Assembly: GCA_051453625.1 (NCBI GenBank) | Contig: JBOZIK010000001.1 | Span: 50,857,016-50,920,202, forward strand | Direction: 5' to 3' | Length of the DNA: 63,187 bases | Source of the DNA: Welwitschia mirabilis | Taxonomy: Eukaryota; Gnetophyta; Gnetopsida; Welwitschiales | Shown: positions 35,292 to 45,199 of the stretch, piece by piece | How positions within the stretch are numbered: the stretch's first letter is position 1 | How the letters are laid out: each line of letters starts with the position of its first letter | Program-made: the position numbers and the translations under genes | The notes under the pieces: model-generated | Told to the model about the DNA's origin: nothing | Database searches by the model: none | What the model saw: only the letters and a program-made list of their open reading frames with translations

Positions 35292-35633
35292 TGATGCAAT
35301 GCGAAAGTGTTCAAAGTTTTACTTCACAGCCTCATTCGGCGATCTGTGAAGTCCACTGCCTCATTCGGTAGTCTATGGGATTTTATCTATTTTCCCACTA
35401 CCTCATTCGGCGATCTGTGAGTCAACAAATACTTTGAGGGCAATTAGCCTTTAAATATAAGAAATGAATTCTTTGTTTTATTTCCTCCTAAAACAGTACA
35501 AAATCCATTTATTTATAGGACATAAGTCCTTTCAATAGAAATCCATAGACAATGTGGAACTAAAGACAAGGAAATACAAGATATAGCAAAATATAAAAAG
35601 AAAGCTATAAGGGGGTTACATCGCTTGGCATCA
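35292..35633 (-). repeat. 3' LTR of element D
   Basis: 342 bp, plus strand TGATGCAATG...TTGGCATCA. Minus-strand TATA box (plus TATTTATA at 35,510-35,517). Contains three CCTCATTCGG repeats. Confidence 0.82.
35330..35425. repeat. Three-copy CCTCATTCGG repeat in the D LTR
   Basis: CCTCATTCGG at 35,330, 35,359 and 35,401, the first and third followed by CGATCTGTGA and the middle one by TAGTCTATGG. The visible part of the other LTR (36,186-36,305) lacks them. Confidence 0.8.
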
Positions 35634-35643
35634 AACTCCTCCA
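35634..35643 (-). other. Polypurine tract of element D
   Basis: Minus strand reads AAGTGGAGGAGTT immediately before the LTR start TGATGCC. Confidence 0.75.
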
Positions 35644-35660
35644 CTTAAGAAAAACTCATC

Positions 35661-35995
35661 CTCGAGTTGGGCTTAGGGTTAGGGTACATCAGCTGATCAG
35701 ATGCATAAAGTTCTACCTACGGATAGGAACAGGCCTATAGACAGGATCACCATGAGCAACATCAACTCCTAGCCTTCTACTATTTATCTGGTTCCGGTCC
35801 ACATCGACACCAAGAGCATATAACCGTCCTCGAGTTAGGCTCAGGGTCAAGGTACATCAGCTAATCAAATGCATGAAGTTCTACCTACAGACAGGAACAG
35901 GCCTATAGACAGGATCACCACGAGCAACATCAACTCTTAGCCTTCTGTTGTTTATCCGGTTTCGGTCCACATCGATACCAAGAGCATATAACCGT
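35661..35995 (-). repeat. Tandem duplication, 168 bp x 2, inside element D
   Basis: Units 35,661-35,828 and 35,829-35,995, both beginning with a CTCGAG-containing word (ATCCTCGAGTTGGG / GTCCTCGAGTTAGG) and both ending AAGAGCATATAACCGT. Each unit joins gag codons to the element's 3'-terminal codons (minus strand LEDEL-like), so the pol deletion happened before the duplication. Confidence 0.85.
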
Positions 35996-36168
35996 TTCAT
36001 AATCTCATCGAACCACTCCTTAAAGCGACAGAATCTGCAGTCAGTTTCTTGATCCAGGTGTCCCTATAAATGTTGCTCCAATCGTTGCAAAGTTTCGTCC
36101 CCAAGGATCAGGGCTTCAGTCTCCTGAGCATCATCATAGAGACCACCGCCATCACAGCCGGTTGCCAT
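35896..36168 (-). pseudogene. gag start of element D, truncated
   Basis: On the minus strand an ATG at 36,168 lies a few bases inside the primer-binding site. It reads MATGCDGGGLYDDAQETEA, then GDETLQRLEQHL, a TAG at codon 35, and continues in frame to a second stop after about 97 codons with FKEWFDEIMKRLYALG. Acidic, gag-like N-terminus of a gypsy element; one internal stop only, far less decay than elsewhere in the window. The capsid, protease and polymerase parts are missing by deletion, so the element needed enzymes supplied in trans. Confidence 0.65.
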
Positions 36169-36169
36169 T

Positions 36170-36183
36170 TGGCTCTAATACCA
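36170..36183 (-). other. Primer-binding site of element D (initiator-Met type)
   Basis: Minus strand TGGTATTAGAGCCA, two bases from the LTR end (GCGTCA-GG-). Matches the common plant initiator-Met tRNA 3'-end complement with one difference. Confidence 0.85.
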
Positions 36184-36185
36184 CC

Positions 36186-37060
36186 TGACGCAGCGCGAAA
36201 AGCATTCAAAGAGAAAACCCTTAAAAAGGGAGAGAAATCCGAATAACTTCTATTTCAAAAATTGTTGTTTACAATAGTACATGATGTACTTATTTATAGG
36301 ACATANNNNNNNNNNNNNNNNNNNNNNNNNNNNNNNNNNNNNNNNNNNNNNNNNNNNNNNNNNNNNNNNNNNNNNNNNNNNNNNNNNNNNNNNNNNNNNN
36401 NNNNNNNNNNNNNNNNNNNNNNNNNNNNNNNNNNNNNNNNNNNNNNNNNNNNNNNNNNNNNNNNNNNNNNNNNNNNNNNNNNNNNNNNNNNNNNNNNNNN
36501 NNNNNNNNNNNNNNNNNNNNNNNNNNNNNNNNNNNNNNNNNNNNNNNNNNNNNNNNNNNNNNNNNNNNNNNNNNNNNNNNNNNNNNNNNNNNNNNNNNNN
36601 NNNNNNNNNNNNNNNNNNNNNNNNNNNNNNNNNNNNNNNNNNNNNNNNNNNNNNNNNNNNNNNNNNNNNNNNNNNNNNNNNNNNNNNNNNNNNNNNNNNN
36701 NNNNNNNNNNNNNNNNNNNNNNNNNNNNNNNNNNNNNNNNNNNNNNNNNNNNNNNNNNNNNNNNNNNNNNNNNNNNNNNNNNNNNNNNNNNNNNNNNNNN
36801 NNNNNNNNNNNNNNNNNNNNNNNNNNNNNNNNNNNNNNNNNNNNNNNNNNNNNNNNNNNNNNNNNNNNNNNNNNNNNNNNNNNNNNNNNNNNNNNNNNNN
36901 NATTTTATTTCCTCCTAAAATAGTACAAAAGCTATTTATTTATAGGACATAAGTCCTTTCAATAGAAATTTGTAGACAATGTGGGACTAAAGACAAGGAA
37001 ATACAAGATATAGCAAAATATAAAAAGAAAACTATAAGGGGGTTACATCATTCTGTGTCA
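36186..37060 (-). repeat. 5' LTR of element D, with 596-N gap and apparent internal duplication
   Basis: Plus strand TGACGCAGCGCG...TGTGTCA. Bases 36,902-37,060 match the right half of the 3' LTR. Bases 36,186-36,305 match its first ~25 bases and again its TATTTATAGGACATA region, which then recurs after the gap. The region is 533 bp longer than the other LTR. Either the gap hides an LTR-internal duplication or a second tandem LTR. Confidence 0.65.
36306..36901. other. Assembly gap, 596 N
   Basis: TATTTATAGGACATA lies just before the gap and again 35 bases after it. Confidence 0.8.
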
Positions 37061-37065
37061 TCTTT
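37061..37065. repeat. Target site duplication TCTTT (right copy, element D)
   Basis: Identical to 35,287-35,291. Confidence 0.85.
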
Positions 37066-39539
37066 TGCTCATATATTTCTCTCTTCTAACCTCATTGATT
37101 TCTCTTTTTTTCATATTTTTATTTTTTAAAGTATTTATTTTATTAAAAATTCAAAAAAGTTCTTAGGAAAGGGGCCTTGTTTGACAAAATACAAAATTTT
37201 TTTCTTTAAAAAAGGAGGTATAGGCCTATTTTTTCTTAAAGTTTTCTTTTATAAAATCTAAGTTTTTATTTTGAAGGAATATGTTTTTGTTTTTAGAGGT
37301 ATTTTTAAAGTCTTTTTAAAGGAAATATGGTTTCAAAAAAATATTTTAAGAAAATATAACTTTTTTAAAAAGTCTAAATAATTTTTCTTTAATTTTTGGT
37401 ATGATATTTTTTTTGGTGAGGTTTTGACCCACTACTATCATGCCCTATGCTCGTCATATGTTTTCTCCTACTCCTGTAACTCACTTATGCTTTTGTTTGC
37501 ATTTCTCATGTTTCCCCTACCTACTTGATCGTATGCCCTTAGCCCTCCACAAGTTCATTCTCCTTTTACTAAGTTGTACTCCATAGCTACCAAGTTAGCT
37601 ACTCTACCCCATTCCACTACTATTTTGCTTATTAATTTCATTATTGCTCTGCTATCCTTTCACTATGCTACCTATAGATAGCACACACATGTTTTTCATT
37701 ACTTTTTCTATTAAAAATAAATAGCTAATAGTGAATTAATATAGTGGTAAAGTTATTTTACTATTAACCTATAGGTCAAATAGGTCATAGATGCAAAAGC
37801 AAGGTAGTAGCAAATGTGTTTTTTTTAAAAATTTATCCTTTTTTCCCCTATTGTGTGCATATGTAGAATTTTCAACCATTGCTTAGCTTTTGGCTCTAAC
37901 TTGCATACATGTAGTTTTTTTGAGTAATTGTTCATCTATTTTCTAATTTTTTGTACATGACCTTTAGCTAAAAATTCTCTAGCTTTTGTTTTTCTTTTAT
38001 ACACATGCATAGTTTTGTGAATTTCTTTATATTGTGAGCATTTTAATCTATTTTTCAAGTTTTTTTAAATATTTTTAAAACTTGTAAACCCAAAAAGCAC
38101 TTTTCATGATTAAATCAAGTTGGGATGTTGAGAAAGATTCCTTGAGTTTTTTTTAGCCCTTTTTCTTAGTTTTTAAACTTTTATTTTCACTCTTTTTGAG
38201 TTTCTTTAAAGATCTGTTTACCATTCTTTAATTTTTATAAACTAAATATCTCTTATCAAGTCAATTTGGAATGTGGAGAAAGATCTCTTAACTTGATTTT
38301 TATTTCTTTTGAATATATTTTTGTGAGTTGGATAGATTAAGCTAAGATGGATGATGAGCAAGATCCACTTAGCTTAAGTGTATCACAATCAATCCCTTTT
38401 TTCTATGTATTGGTATTTTGCTATTTCTTATTACTTAATAATTTTATTAATCCTACTTAAGTTAAGTAATAAAAATAAAGCTTACTTTTCATCTCTTAAA
38501 CACTTAATGTCTTTTCTAGCAATAAGTTTTAGTTGGAGATGGACACAGAGAGTCTTTCATAGATGGAGATCTATGTCTAACTTTATGTTACTTTTTGAAT
38601 CTTCTTGTGTATCCTTAACTTCCATAACTATGGAGTTTATATTGTATGAAGAGTTATGTCTTTTTTAATTAGAAACATCATAAATACACTAATGTTTAGA
38701 TTCTTATGTACACCTTGATGGGATCTATTTGTATTTTATTACCAAAGAACATGGGTTTAATAGAATTTAGAATTTAATGCATCTAAGGTATAATTATTTC
38801 ATTGACATTACATGATACTTTCCCTTAAGAGGGTTATATAATTAAGGTAACTAAAACTAGCTAACAACTTACAAGCCCCAACAACATGAGTTACATTTTA
38901 TCTTTTTCCCCCTTTAAAGACAAGAATATCATCCTTGAAAAGGATGTAATTACTACCTAAATGTAGGAGAATACTTTAAAATTGATCGATTTTAAAATTT
39001 TCATCACCTCATAATTAATTTATTCTCCTTGTGTTAAATTCTACCTTATTCACATTAAGACATTTTAAATAAAATACTTTTTTTTTCTTTCTTATATGCA
39101 TAGGCTCTCGATTGTTGGGGGGTTTTTCTTGGTTGTCAAACTTTATGAGTTAAATAGATCGCTTAATTTTTAGGCTCAATTCCCTTTCATTGTAACTATA
39201 CATCTTCATCCTAATATTTTATCTCTTTGTTTTAGTTACATTGTGACTTGGATGTATTACTTGAAATTGTAGATAATAGTTAGATCCCTTTTCTTATTAC
39301 TATACCATCACTTAGTCCTCTTTTTATTATATTTTTTTGGGGTTTAACAAGATTTCTTTATGTGATGAAAATAACTTTTCCACTTATGGATATGAGCACG
39401 ATCCATCCAATTCTCAACTTTGCATCATAGCTTATCAACTCTCTTCTAGTACTAATCCTTTTTTTTACTAGGGCACCAGCTTCAAAGGGTAAGTATTAGT
39501 GGCTATTAGAATCTTTTTTCCACCATTGTGATCATTACC
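37066..39539 (+). other. 5' non-coding region of element H
   Basis: T-rich DNA after element D with a relatively C-rich patch at 37,430-37,680. A weak primer-site-like TTGGTATTTTGCTA occurs at about 38,409. Open stretch 38,378-38,668 has no recognisable domain. Confidence 0.35.
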
Positions 39540-40110
39540 AATGTTAGAGTTACTCTTCAATATTATCAGTTATTAACATGAAAATTTCATGTTGATTATG
39601 TAGATTTATGATTATGAGAAGGATTTTTTGGCACATGCTTATAGAACTTTTTAGGATTAGGCTAAAGAAAATTATTAACTATATATTAATGAAAAATTGA
39701 TAGAGATTATTTAAAAATACATTATAACAACTTTTGTATCTTGAGGGGTATATTGCACTTCAAAAATGATCTATACCTCTTGAATATCATAACTTATATG
39801 AATAATTTATACTATGAGAAAGGCAAGATGAGACGACTGAGTACATAGATTTAAAACATTAAGGAAAAGATAGTAGATATTAATTTACAAAAACAAGTTT
39901 ACATTCATTATGTCAAGTTGATACACTATTGTTTAGAAGAATCCTCTTTTCATAGTTATATTATGTTACTACATGACAACAAGTAACTAAATAATATTAC
40001 CTTTGATATGATTAGTAAGGATTTCATTTCCAATGAAGCTCAATTTAACTTTTTAGAATCTTCTTCCTCTAATGTGATATGCAAAGTTTTTCATTCTTTT
40101 GGATCTCCTA
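39540..40110 (+). pseudogene. Probable copia gag remnant of element H
   Basis: Upstream of the protease, plus-strand reading with many stops gives AKENY*LYINEKLIEII, KYIITTFVS and later LLHDNK*LNNITFDMISKDF followed by NFLESSSSNVICKV. Order and a Lys/Glu-rich helical character fit a copia gag, but no zinc knuckle is legible. Confidence 0.4.
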
Positions 40111-40439
40111 ATTAATACAAATAGTTTTCTAAAAGATTCCATCCATAAAATAAGTTGCATCATAATAGAGATAAGGCTCCATAAAAATAAGAAAATAAAA
40201 TGCCTAATGAGACTTAATAAAATAATAAGTAAGTTAAAAATACTATCATTCCTAAGAAGAATAGATATTAATTCTCATAATGTTGAGGAAATTATCATGC
40301 CATGGATGTTTATAGGATTTCTTAAAATGAGATAAATTCTACATCTAAGGCAAATGTAATTATGAAAAAAATCGAATCCCCTAAATGATGTTAAAAATTT
40401 TCAATTAAAAGCAATCTTTGACAATTCTAACTTTGTTGG

Positions 40440-40510
40440 TATGAGCCATCACATACCTCATAATAAGATATGGATTATTGATATAATTGCAATTCATAAC
40501 ATAACTTATT
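40440..40510 (+). pseudogene. Copia protease active-site remnant (element H)
   Basis: NKIWIIDIIAIHNIT at about 40,464-40,508 lies where copia elements have the aspartic protease 'W-x-x-D-T/S-G-A' motif; here D is kept and the following T-G is lost. Confidence 0.5.
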
Positions 40511-40914
40511 AGTATGATTATTTTAATGGCTTCATTAGAGCATTGACTTAAGTTTATTTGGTATATAGAACTATGATTCTTGTGGAATGCTATGGTTTAG
40601 TTACCCTTAAGTTTACATTGCTTTACCAACAAACTATGTAATGTGTCTTATATAATTCTTCTTTAATGTTACATCCTCTATCACTTTCCACTCTGGTAAA
40701 AAAAAATAAACAACTAGCATGAAAGAATACATGGATGGAAAGCTCATTTCCTTCATGATTTATTAGAATGTAATAGATCATCTATATAATTTCACAAGAT
40801 GCAATCTCTCCCTCACTACTATGGCATGCTCTACTAGGATATCCTACTTCTTATACAATGACTAAATACATGAGAATGGATACTAGTTTCTTATATCCAT
40901 TTTCTAGTATTTTC

Positions 40915-41743
40915 GTAAGTGTGAACCATGCATTATAGGTAAAGTGACTCAATAGTAGTTTTTATTGATTGATGGCATGTTAATCAAAAGCTTCTGTTTA
41001 TCTATGATAACCTATATGGTCTTATACCAATTTCCATCTTCATGGATTTTATTACTTTATATACTTTATTGATGAATATTCCTGAATTGCTTGTGTATAC
41101 TTCATCAAATCTAAATCATAGAATTTTGATATTTTCGAGAAGTTTAAAACTAAATTAAAAAACAAGTAAACTATTGTATTAAAAGCTTCCACTAAAATAA
41201 TGATGGTAAGTGTACATATACCAACTCCAAGGAATTTCTCACTTCTAAGGAAATTTCACATTTGAAGATCTTCCTAGAAACATCATAACAAAAAGGAATT
41301 TTTGAGTAATTTAATCATACTATTATGGATGTGATATTTTTTATGATGTATTTTAATTATTATAAAACTATCTTTAAGGTGAAGTAGTAAACACAATAAT
41401 ATATGTTAATCATTATATTGGTTTATATACTAAAAAAGAAGTATCTCCAACTAAAACTTAGTATGAGTGCAAGCCAAGATTAAAAAATTCTTGTATTTTT
41501 TATTTTAAGTGCTATGTTCATATTTTAAGTAAACATTATGATAAATTGGGAGCACATGCTCACATCAACATTTGTGTGGTATATCCAATTAATCCAAATG
41601 TTTATCAAGTATATTTCATAGAATATTGTAAGATCATTATTTCTTATGAATTCATATTTTTAGAGACTTTAAATAATGATTTACAAATTACTCCTTTCAA
41701 GCTTGATTCTTCCTCTAACCTAGTAACCATATTGGATGCTTAA
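40915..41743 (+). pseudogene. Copia integrase remnant (element H)
   Basis: CEPCIIGKVTQ at about 40,922 is the GAG-pre-integrase zinc part; YFIDEYS at about 41,062 carries a catalytic-core acid, followed by VYFIKSKS and FEKFKTKLK. Then SKEF, NHTIMDV (about 41,310) and YTKKEVSPTKT. 41,546-41,743 stays open for 65 codons and reads GAHAHINICVVYP through KIIISYEFIFLE, the conserved copia integrase C-terminal region. Integrase joins the cDNA to the host chromosome. Stops and frame changes between blocks show it is inactive. Confidence 0.75.
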
Positions 41744-42229
41744 TGTCCTATGGTTAAGGAGGAGATATGGACACTAGTAATTCTTTAGCTCATTCTATTA
41801 TTATGACTACTTTAAAACCTATAGGAATTAACAAACTTAGTGCTCTGATCACATGTCTAGTAGTAATTCAGTAGTTTCTCTTATGAAAGAAGTTAATATC
41901 CTTAGAGATAACATTAAAATACTTGACTACAATATACTCTCTAAGATGTTTAAGATGATGAGAAGGGTAAAATTAAAACTAAGCATGTCTCACATACATC
42001 TCATGATGATGACAATGAAAAACTTTACTTAACCTTTGATGGTGAACCAACCTCCTTTAAAAATTCCATTTAACATGATTATTAAATAAAATATATATAA
42101 GAAGAATACAATGCATTATTAAAAATGGTACTTTGGTTTAGTAGGTAATTTGTTAGGATTCACAATGTTACTTTTTAAAAAAAAAAAATCTTTGATACAT
42201 ATAATGCAGACAACAATCTTAAGCTATAT
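41744..42229 (+). other. Linker between copia integrase and RT (element H)
   Basis: Ser/Thr/Asp-rich translation with stops, as is usual for this variable part of copia pol. A microhomopolymer A10 at about 42,177-42,187. Confidence 0.45.
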
Positions 42230-43440
42230 AAAGCTTAGTTTGTTACTATAAGCCTACAACAGAAGAAAGGACTTGATTACAATTAAGTCCTTACTATAAT
42301 AGCAAAATGGACTAGCATCAAAATATTTATTTCCTTTAGGAAAAAAAGGGAATGAAATGTTTATCAATTGGATATAAAAATTGCCTTCCTCAATAGAAAT
42401 TTAAAATAAGAAACCTACATGATGTGACAAAAGGGTTTTAAAGAAAAAGGTAAATAACATAAGATGTTTAAATCGATCATGTCATTAGATTTAGATTGTG
42501 TGATTATCAAGATGTTGATGCAACATTATTCATAAAATTTAAGTAGCACAACTCTACATCCATAGTGTTGTATGTAGATGATATACTAATAGCTAAAAGT
42601 GACGAAGAAAATGTAAAAAGAAAAATAATTACCTTAAGTAAGGAATTTAAGATTTCTAATCTTAGATTAGATAGATTCTAATTAGATATAGAAATTATTT
42701 AGTAAAAGAAGAAAATAGTCTATAACAATGATCTAATCCATAAGTTTGGATTAAAATATGCAAAAGGAGATATAACACCTTAGAGACAAAGACCAAGATG
42801 TTTGCTAATAAATGCTTAAAACTTATAAATAAAACTAAATATAGAATAATAATAGGAATCCTAATTTACATAAGTAATACTAGATTATACATATCATAGG
42901 TTCTTCATGTATTATCAAGATATCTTCATGCACCTAAGATCACCCATCTAAACACTATGAAAAGAGTACTGAGATATCTAAGGAAGACTAAATATTTAAG
43001 TATGACCTATAAAAGAAACTCATACTCTAGTTTTGATTTCACTAGAGAAACTGATACCTGATTATCAACATTAAGATATATCATGTTCTAATAACATCAT
43101 CTATATCGTAGTAGTTAAAGCATGAAAAACCTATAGTGTAATGTTCTACTGAGACAAAATATAAAGATACTTCTAAAGCATGCAAAGAAATAAAATGGCT
43201 AAAAAAATTATTATAAGTAGTAAACTTAAGACAGACTAAGGCAATAGATATCATCATGGATAAACATTTAGTAATTTACATATCAAAAGATCCAATGAAC
43301 CATAACAGGGAAAAAAACTTTTATGTTGAAATCCACAAAATTAGGAATTCATAGAAAATGAAGTTATTATGCTAGTATACTATCTGATCACAAAGAAGAC
43401 TATTAATATCCTTAATAAATCACTTGGTTAGGATAAATTC
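42230..43440 (+). pseudogene. Copia reverse transcriptase-RNase H remnant (element H)
   Basis: Blocks in order: KKGLDYN*VLTIIAKWTSIK (about 42,265-42,320), the RT active site SIVLYVDDILIAKSDEENV at about 42,558-42,614 with both catalytic Asp intact, FKISNLRLDRF, then KRVLRYLRKTKYLSMTY at about 42,960-43,010, and at about 43,145-43,200 an RNase H end with TKYKDTSKACKEIKWL. This converts the element RNA to cDNA. Several stops (for example after RLDRF) inactivate it, but the active-site stretch is well kept. Confidence 0.82.
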
Positions 43441-43559
43441 CATTATTTCTAATCCAAAATTGGATTGAAAATGAGTTAATTTAAACTCGTTTTTCTATTA
43501 TACATTATGACATTCATTTGACTTTTAAGTTACTATTCAAATTCACTCTTAATTCCACT

Positions 43560-43697
43560 ACTATAGGGTGTGTAGTACACTTATGACCTAGTACTATGAT
43601 ATGTGTAGTAAATTGTTTAGCCTTGTATTATAGGATATACAATTCATATGATATGTCTATTTACTATTGGATGTGTAGTAGTAAATTGACTACTTCT
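43560..43697 (+). repeat. Four-copy degenerate minisatellite in the 3' UTR of element H
   Basis: Units of about 33-35 bp start ACTATAGGGTGTGTAGTA (43,560), ACTATGATATGTGTAGTA (43,593), ATTATAGGATATACAATT (43,628) and ACTATTGGATGTGTAGTA (43,663). Confidence 0.65.
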
Positions 43698-43815
43698 TTA
43701 ATGAAGTAGTTTTTTTATATGATACCTCTTTTAAGGAGCTTTTAATGTAGGCTACATTTCTAAGGTTTTCTTTTAGGTACTCTAGTTTTTCCTTGGAAGA
43801 GTGTGTATTATCATG

Positions 43816-43827
43816 TTGAGGGAGGAA
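43816..43827 (+). other. Polypurine tract of element H
   Basis: TTGAGGGAGGAA sits directly before the LTR-like block starting TTACTAGGATTTATATG. Confidence 0.65.
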
Positions 43828-44050
43828 TTACTAGGATTTATATGAACACTATAATCATATGCATAGGGGGATATGAAAATCTTAATAAAACCCTAATGGT
43901 ATACTTTGCTTTAAAAGTAAGATCTATAATGTAATAAGATAATGGAGAATATTTTAGAGAGAAAAATTTTAATTTTGGAAAATCTTACTGATGGTTCTTG
44001 CTTGTCTATTTTTTAGCACTTTCCAATCCAAGACCTTTGTGGCTTGAGTA
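43828..44050 (+). repeat. 3' LTR of element H (right limit uncertain)
   Basis: Matches 34,978 onward. The starting TG appears mutated to TT in both copies. Similarity is clear to about 44,000 and fades after that; the true end and target duplication could not be set. Confidence 0.6.
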
Positions 44051-44757
44051 GCTTCTCTAAAAATGTGTCACTAGAAGTGGTAGGGGAATGACAATAAATG
44101 GTCAAAGGAGGAATCTACAAAGGAAAGAAAGAAGAAGAATTAGAATATTTATAAATGAGGGATTTCTACTTTTTACTTGTAGTAGATGAATAATAAGAAA
44201 AAGAATGATCTTGAGAAAAAATAGTAATTCTTTAAAAAAGTTCTTGTTCTTGAATTTCATGAAGACCCTTGGAATCCAGTCTTCATTCATGCACTTACTA
44301 AGTTTGGTAATCATCTTAGAAGTTATCATTTCTATGAAGGTTCTATCACATTTTTGAAAATTTAAAGTATGAATTAAGCCACTATAAATCAAATTTAAAA
44401 CTAATCATTGAAGGAAAATATTGCTCCTACAGTGCATATTATTTATTATGATGGTAAAAAGGCACTTGGATATATTAAAGGAATTACGTTTTTGGATGAT
44501 TTTAATCATATTAAGATGATTACTATAAGAATTATTACATCTGATCTAGGTAGATAAGACATTTTAAATGATAAATATAAAAAGTAATAATTAATTCTTA
44601 TAAAGTTATTTGCAAGGTAAGGATTCTTTCCTATTTGGTGTATAATCTACATTAAGTATAGCATAATTAAAAACCAGCATGTAAGATAAATTATTATTAT
44701 GTTTAGCTCATATTAATGTTTCTACATCACCAAGGAAAACAATAAAGGGAGTATGTA
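44051..44757. other. F-internal or H-flanking DNA, unassigned
   Basis: AT-rich; a minus-strand open stretch at 44,102-44,392 is hydrophobic and shows no domain. Confidence 0.35.
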
Positions 44758-44854
44758 TTGCGCCGCCAACTTAAGTATATTTGATAGTGTATTTTGAGTT
44801 GTTTTGCAGATAAACTAACAGATAAATGCTCAGTTTCCATGACTATTGACATTC
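44758..44854 (+). repeat. Element K, copy 1 (left end; truncated by gap)
   Basis: Starts TTGCGCCGCCAACTTAAG and runs to the 100-N gap at 44,855. The reverse complement of 62,396-62,492 matches all 97 bases with only four differences, all transitions. The GC-rich start is out of character with the surrounding DNA. Class unknown: no LTR, poly(A) or Pol III boxes seen; it could be the end of a DNA transposon or of another mobile sequence. Confidence 0.75.
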
Positions 44855-44954
44855 NNNNNNNNNNNNNNNNNNNNNNNNNNNNNNNNNNNNNNNNNNNNNN
44901 NNNNNNNNNNNNNNNNNNNNNNNNNNNNNNNNNNNNNNNNNNNNNNNNNNNNNN
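44855..44954. other. Assembly gap, 100 N (unknown size)
   Basis: Interrupts element K copy 1; the exon-like segment follows it. Confidence 0.8.
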
Positions 44955-44984
44955 TTGTATTTTGCATCTTATTGATAATTAACA

Positions 44985-45199
44985 GGATTGACTTTGAACG
45001 TGAACTATTGCATAAATACACACCGCAACAGTATGATAAATGGAAGAATGAATTACCCAAAGAACATCTTCATCTATTATTGCAGTTTTGTAGAACTAAA
45101 AATTATCCTAGGAAAATGTTAAGTGTCATCCTCATTCAACAAGTAGTTCCAAATTTTTTGCCTAAGTCTTATCAAGATAGGAAGCTACATAAAGGATAA
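44985..45199 (+). pseudogene. Exon-like segment with 3' splice site (possible captured host gene fragment)
   Basis: After the gap, TATTGATAATTAACAG (44,969-44,984) looks like a plant branch region and AG acceptor, followed by an uninterrupted frame starting (G)IDFERELLHKYTPQQYDKW, through LPKEHLHLLLQFCRTKNYP to VPNFLPKSYQDRKLHKG and TAA at 45,197-45,199. Balanced charge, amphipathic character and normal codon use contrast with the stop-ridden retroelements around it. I do not recognise the family. It adjoins element K, so it may be cargo of K or an independent insertion. A real, still-expressed exon of an unidentified gene cannot be excluded. Confidence 0.45.

Larger units (their letters stand above)
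35292..37060 (-). mobile_element. Element D: small non-autonomous gypsy-type LTR element
   Basis: 1.77-kb element on the minus strand: 3' LTR 35,292-35,633, polypurine tract, about 550 bp of internal DNA with the start of gag, a near-perfect initiator-Met primer-binding site and a 5' LTR 36,186-37,060 containing a 596-N gap. Flanked by perfect TCTTT. Compared portions of the LTRs are about 90% identical and CG-containing words survive, so it is younger than its neighbours. It has lost all of pol; the body reads gag start then directly gypsy 3'-end codons. Confidence 0.85.
34978..44050 (+). mobile_element. Element H: Ty1/copia retrotransposon (decayed) with element D nested in it
   Basis: Copia order gag-protease-integrase-RT-RNase H is readable on the plus strand between 39,540 and 43,440. 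Similar LTR-like blocks lie at 34,978 and 43,828 (shared TTTATATGAACACTAT, then GGAATATTTTAGAGA-like text). Element D was inserted near the end of the left block. The left primer-binding site is not clear and the right end of the 3' LTR is approximate. Confidence 0.7.

Noticed and set aside
36170-36183. tRNA-like match TGGTATTAGAGCC
   Set aside because: Complement of a tRNA 3' end next to an LTR, that is a primer-binding site, not a tRNA gene; no cloverleaf around it.
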